Notes under the pieces: generated by a model | The model's input: the letters and a program-made list of their open reading frames with translations, nothing else | Database searches by the model: none | What the model was told of the DNA's origin: nothing | NCBI GenBank assembly: GCA_023387555.1 | Contig: JAEWHY010000553.1 | Span: 1-6,648 of the forward strand | Origin: Pseudomonadota bacterium | GTDB lineage: Bacteria; Pseudomonadota; Alphaproteobacteria; Rhizobiales; Xanthobacteraceae | Direction of reading: 5' to 3' | DNA: 6,648 nt | Program-made: the position numbers and the translations under genes | Shown: positions 1 through 4,758 of the stretch, piece by piece | How the letters are laid out: every line of letters starts with the position of its first letter | Numbering within the stretch: position 1 is the first letter of the stretch

Positions 1-201
1 CGCGACGCGCTCGGCTTCGAATATCTCGATGGCCCGGTGACGCCGAAGCCCGAGAAACTGCCGGCCGCGCGCGTCAAGGCGAAGCGCAAGCCGCCGCAGC
101 GCAAGCCGAAGCCGCCGTCGTCCGGCGGCGGAAAGGGCGGGCCGGGCGGTTCCGATCCGTCCGGCCGCGGCTCGGTCCCCAAGGTGCCGCTGAAGGCGTA
201 G
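1..201 (+). CDS. C-terminal end of an unidentified protein with a basic Pro/Gly-rich tail (partial)
   Basis: Only the last 66 codons are in the window; the frame is open from base 1 and stops with TAG at 199-201. The first 17 or so residues (RDALGFEYLDGPVTPKP) look like the end of a folded domain. The remainder is a low-complexity tail rich in Lys, Arg, Pro and Gly, with KRKP/RKPKP clusters followed by Gly-Ser-Pro sequence. Such tails are common on nucleic-acid-binding or envelope proteins of rhizobial relatives, but the part visible does not identify a family. GC is very high (47 of 60 bases in 61-120), unlike the following toxin-antitoxin pair. The stop codon is 7 nt before the antitoxin start, so transcription probably runs through. 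Confidence 0.7.
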   Translation, partial: RDALGFEYLDGPVTPKPEKLPAARVKAKRKPPQRKPKPPSSGGGKGGPGGSDPSGRGSVPKVPLKA

Positions 202-208
202 GTGTCGG

Positions 209-484
209 ATGACCTCCAAAACTCACATCGTTGAGTTAGACGAGGAAACGGCGTTGTCATTGCAGACCCAGGCGCGCGAGCTCGGATTATCGGTATCCGA
301 GCTCGTTGCGCAGATGGCTATTCTGCAAACGCAACCGGTCCGGGTTGCCGAGGACGAACTCGACGATCTTGACCGGCAATGGGCAGCGATCAAAGCCGGA
401 GAACCGACTGTCGCTCACGACGAGGTTGTGCAGTGGCTTGAAAGTTGGGGGAGACCGGATTTCAAGCCTTGGCGTGATCGATGA
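209..484 (+). CDS. Antitoxin of a type II toxin-antitoxin pair, ribbon-helix-helix (CopG/ParD-like)
   Basis: A 91-residue acidic protein placed directly before a ParE-like toxin, the usual order for type II systems. Residues 6-13 (HIVELDEE) fit the DNA-binding beta strand of a ribbon-helix-helix fold. They are followed by two predicted helices, about 14-27 and 29-40, separated by the turn GLS. The C-terminal half is acidic (DELDDLD) and ends in a VVQWLESWGRPDF motif, a region that in such antitoxins wraps the toxin. By family rule it should neutralise the toxin at 481-774 and repress the operon. The ATG at 209 has AGGTG at 200-204, overlapping the upstream stop region. The last four bases overlap the toxin start (ATGA), implying translational coupling. 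By my count GC is 142/240 in 241-480, lower than in neighbouring genes, which hints at acquisition. The exact subfamily is uncertain. Confidence 0.8.
   Translation: MTSKTHIVELDEETALSLQTQARELGLSVSELVAQMAILQTQPVRVAEDELDDLDRQWAAIKAGEPTVAHDEVVQWLESWGRPDFKPWRDR
277..305. repeat. Perfect 11-bp inverted repeat inside the antitoxin gene
   Basis: CGAGCTCGGAT (277-287) and ATCCGAGCTCG (295-305) are exact reverse complements around a 7-nt loop, TATCGGT. In mRNA this would be a strong hairpin about 70 nt after the antitoxin start, over codons 23-33 (ARELGLSVSEL). It could act in translation, mRNA decay or attenuation, or be a DNA-level operator. It has no T-run, so a classical terminator is unlikely. 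Confidence 0.8.
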
Positions 485-774
485 GATTGGAGTGGTCAAC
501 GCGTGCGTTGGCCGACCTTGATCGCTTCGCGGCATTTCTGAGAGAACGCCATCCCCACCTGGCAGAGGTCATTGGCGCCGAAATCGTGCGCAAGACGGAA
601 GTTCTTCGGCGCTACCCGAAATTGGGTCGTACGCTCGCGGGCAGAGACCAATATCGTGAGATAACGCTTCCGGTCCTGAATGCGATGTACGTGCTGCGAT
701 ATGCGTTCGATGGAGAACGCCTCGTTGTACTGCGGATATTTCACAGTCGTGAGGACCGCCGCGATCCGACCTGA
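481..774 (+). CDS. ParE/RelE-superfamily toxin of a type II toxin-antitoxin system
   Basis: A 97-residue basic protein whose ATG overlaps the antitoxin stop (ATGA at 481-484). The family pattern is clear: an N-terminal strand and long helices (WSTRALADLDRFAAFLRER), then LRRYPKLGR at about residues 42-50. Next comes an R-x-Y-R-E-I strand, then YVLRYAFDGERLVVLRIFHSRED. The last element matches the ParE-type ending in which the final strands carry 'V-L-R-I-x-H-x-R'. Members either poison DNA gyrase (ParE) or cleave ribosome-bound mRNA (RelE). The Y-P-x-x-G-R and F-H-S-R-E motifs favour ParE, but the target cannot be fixed from sequence. Length is typical for the family and the frame is intact, so the pair is probably functional. 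No independent ribosome binding site is evident, consistent with coupled translation. Confidence 0.85.
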   Translation: MRLEWSTRALADLDRFAAFLRERHPHLAEVIGAEIVRKTEVLRRYPKLGRTLAGRDQYREITLPVLNAMYVLRYAFDGERLVVLRIFHSREDRRDPT

Positions 775-794
775 CAGAGCGGACAGAGCTGTGC

Positions 795-2573
795 CTAACC
801 CCGCGCCGCCGCGCCTTCGCGAATGCCCTGCAGTCGCTGCGCGTTGCTGACATAGGCGCGCGCCGCCTCGGTCTCGAACAATTGCCGGGTCTGGGTATCG
901 CCATCGGCAACAGGGGTGAGGGCGGTGTCGGTATAGGCAAAGCGCTGCGGGTCGCGCTTGATCCGCAGATAGATCCGCCGCAGGCGTAGATAGAGCGCCC
1001 CCCACTGCGCCAGCTTGACCGCGGTTTCGGTCCAGTATCGCGGATAGAAGCGCCAGACCGGCTCGCGCGCGAAACTCGGCCGCCGGTCGCGGCGGTATTT
1101 GCGCCGCAGGAAGCCGCTCTCCAGCGGATGGATCTTCTCGTAGTCGATACTGCCCTTGAACCAGGTGATCAGGAACAGCGCGTTGCTGGCGTTGGCGCCG
1201 GCCGCGGCCACCCGGCGCATCACCGTCTCGATATGCTCGGTCGTGTAATAGCGCTGCCACGCCAGCCGGTAGGCGCGCTCCCAGTCGGTCTGGCTCATGC
1301 GCGGATGCGTGGTGCAGACGTGATTGAGGTCGTAGCGGTTCAGGTCGGGATCGAGCGGCGCGCCGGCGCGATGCAGCTTGAGGTGATCCTCCGAGCCCGG
1401 CAGCGGCGTCAGATAGAAGAACTCCAGGAGATCGACCGGCAGTTCCTCTTTGATCACGTCGATATCGTGCAGGATCGACTCCACGGTGTCGTGCGGGAAG
1501 CCGAGAATATAGCCGGCATAGGTGATCACCCGCGCCTTCTTCCAGGCCAGCAGCATCGTGCGATATTCGGTAATCTTGTTCTGGCGCTTCTTCGCCCCCA
1601 TGAGATTGTCGGGGTTGATGTTCTCCAGCCCGATGAACACCCGCCGCACGCCCGCCAGCGCGCATTTCTCCACGAAATTCGGCAGCTTGTGGCACAGCGT
1701 ATCGACCTGGATGATGAAGCCGAGATTGAGCTTCTCCACCTGCCGCAGGTGGATCAGGCGGTCGAGGATCGCCTCCCAGTCCTTGTTGCGCGCGAAATTG
1801 TCGTCGGTGATGAAGAAGCTGCGCAGCCCCTGCGCATAGTTCACGCGCACGATCTGCTCGATGTCGTCGGGCGAGCGCCGGCGCGACACGCGGCCCTGCA
1901 CGTTGATGATGGTGCAGAACGAGCATTGGTAGGGGCAGCCGCGCCCGGCATCGAAGCTGGTCACACTGCCTGCGGTGCGTTGCGCGCGCTCCGCCGCCAT
2001 CAGCGGGATCGGCGTGCCCTGGATGTTGGGCAGGTCGTTCATGAAATTGTAGAGCGGCTTCAGGGCACCCGCCGCGGCGTCGCGCAGCACCTCGTCGAGC
2101 CGGCCTTCTGCTTCGCCCGCGAACAGCGACAGGCCCATCGCCTTGGCGCGGTCGAGATCGGCATCGACGCCGCCCAGCATCGACAGCACGCCGGAGACAT
2201 GGAAACCGCCGATCGCCACCGTGATGCCCCGCGCCCGCAGCGGCTGCGCGATGTCGAGCGCGCGGGGAAACTGGTTGGACTGTACGCCGGTCAGCATCGC
2301 CATGCCGCTGCCGGCTTCTTCGATCATGCGCGCGATGTGGTCCGGCCGGATCCGCGTATTGGTCTCGTCGAACGCGTGAATGTCGATGGCGACGTCATCG
2401 CCGAGGATCTGCCGCGCGGCGCAGTCTTTCGCGAGGCCATAGAGCGAGGCGAGGGAATTGGACGGGATCGGCGACCGCATCCACTGGATGACGTAGCCGG
2501 CCTCGTCGTAATGCGATGGCTTGACCAGCACGAGGCAGAAGCGCCGCTGCGGAAGGCGTTGGCCCGCTGACAT
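795..2573 (-). CDS. B12-binding-type radical SAM protein of unknown substrate
   Basis: A 592-residue protein read from ATG at 2573 to TAG at 797-795. Residues 213-220 (CPYQCSFC) are the CxxxCxxC motif that binds the [4Fe-4S] cluster and S-adenosylmethionine. Further radical SAM features are FFITDDNFARN (253-263), the GLEN strand (315-318) and GFPHDTVES (358-366). Residues about 10-170 look like the Rossmann-type cobalamin-binding domain usual for this class (AIGGFHVSG at 120-128), but the classical DxHxxG motif for lower-ligand histidine is not seen. The C-terminal 100 residues, rich in Trp, Tyr and Arg, form a family-specific extension. Members do methylations, ring rearrangements or similar radical chemistry; the substrate cannot be told. 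A TTG at 2579 or in-frame ATGs further upstream could be alternative starts, but upstream residues look non-coding. Convergent with the toxin (20 nt apart) and divergent from the dioxygenase. Confidence 0.85.
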   Translation of the reverse strand: MSAGQRLPQRRFCLVLVKPSHYDEAGYVIQWMRSPIPSNSLASLYGLAKDCAARQILGDDVAIDIHAFDETNTRIRPDHIARMIEEAGSGMAMLTGVQSNQFPRALDIAQPLRARGITVAIGGFHVSGVLSMLGGVDADLDRAKAMGLSLFAGEAEGRLDEVLRDAAAGALKPLYNFMNDLPNIQGTPIPLMAAERAQRTAGSVTSFDAGRGCPYQCSFCTIINVQGRVSRRRSPDDIEQIVRVNYAQGLRSFFITDDNFARNKDWEAILDRLIHLRQVEKLNLGFIIQVDTLCHKLPNFVEKCALAGVRRVFIGLENINPDNLMGAKKRQNKITEYRTMLLAWKKARVITYAGYILGFPHDTVESILHDIDVIKEELPVDLLEFFYLTPLPGSEDHLKLHRAGAPLDPDLNRYDLNHVCTTHPRMSQTDWERAYRLAWQRYYTTEHIETVMRRVAAAGANASNALFLITWFKGSIDYEKIHPLESGFLRRKYRRDRRPSFAREPVWRFYPRYWTETAVKLAQWGALYLRLRRIYLRIKRDPQRFAYTDTALTPVADGDTQTRQLFETEAARAYVSNAQRLQGIREGAAARG

Positions 2574-2766
2574 GATCAAGCTGATATCCCCCCGTCCGGA
2601 CATTGCCGGTGCGCGAATCCTAGCATCTCCGGGCTGCAAACACGCGAGGTATTCACGCGGATCGCGACCTGCGTCTGGCCCGCGGTCGACAATTGGTGCA
2701 GCGCAACGCAAGAGCAGACGTGCTGTACCGGCGTACGGGACCGACAGGGCGATCCTGCACGCCACC

Positions 2767-2790
2767 TTGATCCCGCTTGCGCCAGATCAA
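2767..2790. promoter_or_regulatory. Candidate operator TTGATC-N12-GATCAA upstream of the dioxygenase
   Basis: Two perfect 6-bp inverted half-sites (2767-2772 and 2785-2790) separated by 12 bp, ending 57 bp before the dioxygenase start. The AT-richer half-sites in a GC-rich spacer are of a size suiting a dimeric regulator. About one such repeat could arise by chance in a region this long, so support is weak. Confidence 0.25.
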
Positions 2791-2831
2791 TGTGTTGGGC
2801 AGGGCCGCCCCGCAGCGTGTCTTTCGAACAT

Positions 2832-2838
2832 GGAGGAG
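2832..2838 (+). promoter_or_regulatory. Ribosome binding site of the dioxygenase gene
   Basis: GGAGGAG lies 9 nt before ATG 2848. It selects that start over the in-frame ATG at 2830, which overlaps the site itself and would add six residues (MEETPT) absent from LigB-type proteins. Confidence 0.75.
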
Positions 2839-2847
2839 ACACCGACC

Positions 2848-4161
2848 ATGGCCCGCATCATCGGCGCGATTGCCACCTCGCACACCCCGACCATCGGCTT
2901 CGCCTTCGACCGCAACAAGGGCGACGACCCGGTCTGGGCTCCGATCTTCGAAGCCTACAAGCCGATCCAGCGCTGGATCGCGGAAAAGAAGCCCGACGTG
3001 CTGTTCATGGTCTACAACGACCACGTCACATCGTTCTTCTTCGACCATTATTCGGCCTTCACCCTCGGCATCGACGACCGCTACGCCGTCGCCGATGAGG
3101 GCGGCGGGGCGCGTGCGCTGCCGCCGGTGAGGGGCCATGCGGCGCTGTCGCACCACATCGGCGCGTCCCTGATGGCCGACGAATTCGACATGTCGTTCTT
3201 TCAGGACCGGCCGCTCGACCATGGCTGCTTCTCGCCGCTGTCGATGATGTGCCCGCACAAACCGGAGTGGCCGGTGTCGATCGTGCCGCTGCAGGTGGGC
3301 GTCCTGCAGTTTCCGATCCCCTCGGCGCTGCGCTGCTGGAAGCTCGGCCAGGCGCTGCGGCGCGCGATCGAAAGCTATCCGGACGACATCAAGGTCGCGC
3401 TGGTGGCGACCGGCGGACTGTCGCATCAGGTGCATGGCGAGCGCGCCGGTTTCAACAACACCGTTTGGGACGAGCAATTCCTCGACCTGATCGAGCGCGA
3501 TCCCGTCAAGCTCACCGAGATGACGCATGCCGAATACGCGCGGCTCGGCGGTCTCGAAGGGGCCGAAGTCATCATGTGGCTGGTGATGCGCGGCGCGATG
3601 TCGGCCAACGTGCGCAGGATCCACCGGAGCTATTACCTGCCGTCGGTGACCGGGATCGCCACCGCGATCTTCGAGAACGAGGCGATGGAGGCGCCGGCAG
3701 AAACCGCAGCGCGCCATCGCGCGCATGTCGGATTGCAGTTGCAGGGCGCGGAGACGCTGACCGGAACCTATCCGTTCACGCATGCGCGCTCGCTCAAGGG
3801 CTATCGCATCAACAAGTTCCTGCATCGTCTCGTTGAGCCGGCGCATCGCGCGCGGTTCCTCGCCGTGCCTGAAGCGGCGTTCGCCGAGGCCGGGCTATCC
3901 GAGGAGGAGCGCGACATGATCCGCCGCAAGGACTGGCGTGCGCTGATCCGCTATGGCGCGAACTTCTTCATGCTGGAGAAACTCGCGGCGGTATCCGGCT
4001 CATCCAATCTGCATATCTATGCCGGCATGCGTGGCGAGTCGCTCGACGACTTCATGAAGACGCGCAACGCGCCGGGTGCGCTGTATTCCGTCGCGGGCCG
4101 CGACGCGAAGACTTTTGCGTGGGATAAAACTTCGGGCGAAACGGAGCCGGTCGGCACCTGA
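2848..4161 (+). CDS. galA: Gallate dioxygenase (fused LigB-LigA type extradiol dioxygenase)
   Basis: This 437-residue class III extradiol dioxygenase should open the aromatic ring of gallate, or of protocatechuate at the 4,5 bond, using Fe(II) and O2 in the cytoplasm. Residues 1-285 match LigB, the protocatechuate 4,5-dioxygenase beta subunit. Expected Fe ligands are His12 (TSHTP), His59 (VYNDH) and Glu240 (EGAEVIMW), with catalytic His193 (GGLSHQ) and substrate-pocket His125. Residues about 310-405 match the small LigA alpha subunit (GYRINKFL, then GANFFMLEKL). Beta-alpha fusion and length near 420 are typical of gallate dioxygenases GalA/DesB. Glu377, Tyr391 and Tyr413 sit about where I recall DesB using Glu377, Tyr391 and Tyr412 from the partner subunit, favouring gallate. 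All key residues are present. No other gene of the pathway is in the window, and no regulator adjoins it. Start chosen by the ribosome site and LigB alignment. Confidence 0.88.
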   Translation: MARIIGAIATSHTPTIGFAFDRNKGDDPVWAPIFEAYKPIQRWIAEKKPDVLFMVYNDHVTSFFFDHYSAFTLGIDDRYAVADEGGGARALPPVRGHAALSHHIGASLMADEFDMSFFQDRPLDHGCFSPLSMMCPHKPEWPVSIVPLQVGVLQFPIPSALRCWKLGQALRRAIESYPDDIKVALVATGGLSHQVHGERAGFNNTVWDEQFLDLIERDPVKLTEMTHAEYARLGGLEGAEVIMWLVMRGAMSANVRRIHRSYYLPSVTGIATAIFENEAMEAPAETAARHRAHVGLQLQGAETLTGTYPFTHARSLKGYRINKFLHRLVEPAHRARFLAVPEAAFAEAGLSEEERDMIRRKDWRALIRYGANFFMLEKLAAVSGSSNLHIYAGMRGESLDDFMKTRNAPGALYSVAGRDAKTFAWDKTSGETEPVGT

Positions 4162-4172
4162 CACGCTGACTC

Positions 4173-4207
4173 CGCACCATCGCACCTTATCTTCGCTCGA
4201 TGGTGCG
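4173..4207. repeat. 10-bp inverted repeat just after the dioxygenase stop; possible terminator
   Basis: CGCACCATCG (4173-4182) and CGATGGTGCG (4198-4207) are perfect reverse complements with a 15-nt loop, starting 11 nt after the stop codon. Position suits transcription termination, but the loop is long and no T-tract follows. It may instead be an operator, since the right arm recurs downstream. Confidence 0.5.
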
Positions 4208-4247
4208 CATTTGCATCGAGTCTATGGTGCGCGACTGCACGTCGATA
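4200..4247. repeat. Two tandem degenerate 24-bp repeats beginning ATGGTGCGC
   Basis: Copies at 4200-4223 and 4224-4247 both begin ATGGTGCGC, then contain TGCA and CGA at similar positions. The first overlaps the right arm of the inverted repeat 4173-4207, so the same motif occurs three times within 60 bp. No function is assigned. Confidence 0.55.
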
Positions 4248-4292
4248 CCTATGCCCTCTGCGCCGTCATGCTGCGCGCAATTTGCGGACGGC

Positions 4293-4317
4293 GGAACTAT
4301 GTCCGTGTGTCATTGTT
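4293..4317 (+). promoter_or_regulatory. Candidate EcfG-type (general stress sigma factor) promoter
   Basis: GGAAC (4293-4297), a 16-bp spacer and TGTT (4314-4317) resemble the alphaproteobacterial EcfG consensus GGAAC-N16/17-CGTT with one mismatch. It lies 45 nt before the 61-residue gene, a suitable distance. Inferred from consensus only. Confidence 0.4.
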
Positions 4318-4347
4318 TCCGTCGCAATGTCGCGTTGACAGAGCAAC

Positions 4348-4356
4348 GGAAGAGGA
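4348..4356 (+). promoter_or_regulatory. Ribosome binding site of the 61-residue gene
   Basis: GGAAGAGGA lies 6 nt before ATG 4363. This good site is the main nucleotide evidence that the short frame is translated. Confidence 0.65.
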
Positions 4357-4362
4357 CAGCCG

Positions 4363-4548
4363 ATGGGGGGCACGTCGGGTCCGGCAACTTTGCAGGACAA
4401 GGTGCGCGAGTTCCGCGAACGCGCGTCGATGGCCAAGCTGAAAGCTGCGGCGACGAACGAAATCGTTGCCCAGCGCATGTTCGAGGATGCGGCGCAGCAA
4501 TATGACGAAATGGCGGACAAGCTCGAACAATACGGGCGTCCGTATTGA
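4363..4548 (+). CDS. Small helical conserved-type hypothetical protein (61 aa)
   Basis: A 61-residue soluble, charged protein without membrane segment or signal peptide. After a short N-terminal lead (MGGTSGPAT) it is predicted to be almost wholly alpha-helical. One helix runs from about residue 10 to 30 (LQDKVREFRERASMAKLKAA). A second runs from about 32 to 57 and ends in the motif FEDAAQQYDEMADKLEQ. The pattern suggests a two-helix hairpin or small coiled coil. Short proteins with this FEDAAxQYDxMADKLE-like ending are, from memory, common in Bradyrhizobium relatives as hypothetical proteins; no function is known to me. A strong ribosome binding site and a possible EcfG promoter precede it, which would tie it to the general stress response (inference). 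Overlapping frames on both strands here lack comparable support. Confidence 0.7.
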   Translation: MGGTSGPATLQDKVREFRERASMAKLKAAATNEIVAQRMFEDAAQQYDEMADKLEQYGRPY

Positions 4549-4758
4549 CGCGTGTCGTCATTCAGCAGGCGTTAAGGCCGATCAGCAGACATTGCCGATC
4601 TGGCGGCAGTGAATATCGTGCCGTGATTATTACCTATGCATCAGATGTCGCGCGCGTTTGAAACGGAGCAGCACCTTCACGACCGGTCGCTGATATGTCA
4701 GATTTTCGGCGGCGACGCTGCGATGTGACGGCGCGCGCCAAAGCACCGGGAGGTGCCG
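4549..4758. other. Intergenic region upstream of the DUF3300 gene
   Basis: No gene, RNA or convincing promoter is recognised in these 210 bases. A short near-palindrome (CTGA-TATG-TCAG, 4690-4701) and two GCCGATC copies are visible but too short to interpret. The region is less GC-rich than the genes, as expected for a promoter-bearing spacer. Confidence 0.5.
4748..4755 (+). promoter_or_regulatory. Ribosome binding site of the DUF3300 gene
   Basis: GGGAGGTG ends 3 nt before ATG 4759. It covers the alternative in-frame GTG at 4753, so ATG 4759 is preferred; that start also gives a clean signal peptide. Confidence 0.7.

Larger units (their letters stand above)
2574..2847. other. Divergent intergenic region between radical SAM gene and gallate dioxygenase
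   Basis: This 274-bp stretch must hold promoters for both flanking genes. I see no strong sigma70 pair on either strand. The radical SAM side has a G-run (complement of 2588-2593) 14 nt before its ATG, a poor ribosome site. The dioxygenase side holds the TTGATC/GATCAA repeat described separately. Open frames crossing the region carry no recognisable protein. Confidence 0.6.

Noticed and set aside
773..789. Two adjacent GACAGAGC copies (9-bp period) after the toxin
   Set aside because: Short two-copy repeat spanning the stop codon with no further structure; likely chance.
1128..2570. Long plus-strand open frame (480 codons) over the radical SAM gene
   Set aside because: It is antisense to a gene with clear radical SAM motifs; its product is low-complexity (Arg, His, Asp, Val rich), as expected from GC codon bias.
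2521..2847. N-terminal extension of the dioxygenase to an upstream start
   Set aside because: The added 109 residues overlap the radical SAM gene, are Arg-rich without motif, and the LigB start with its ribosome site is at 2848.
2653..3846. Long minus-strand open frame (397 codons) over the dioxygenase gene
   Set aside because: Antisense shadow of a gene with intact LigB/LigA residues; no recognisable motif.
4335..4340. Perfect TTGACA, possible sigma70 -35 box
   Set aside because: The position 17 bp downstream holds no -10-like hexamer and falls on the ribosome site and start codon of the small gene.
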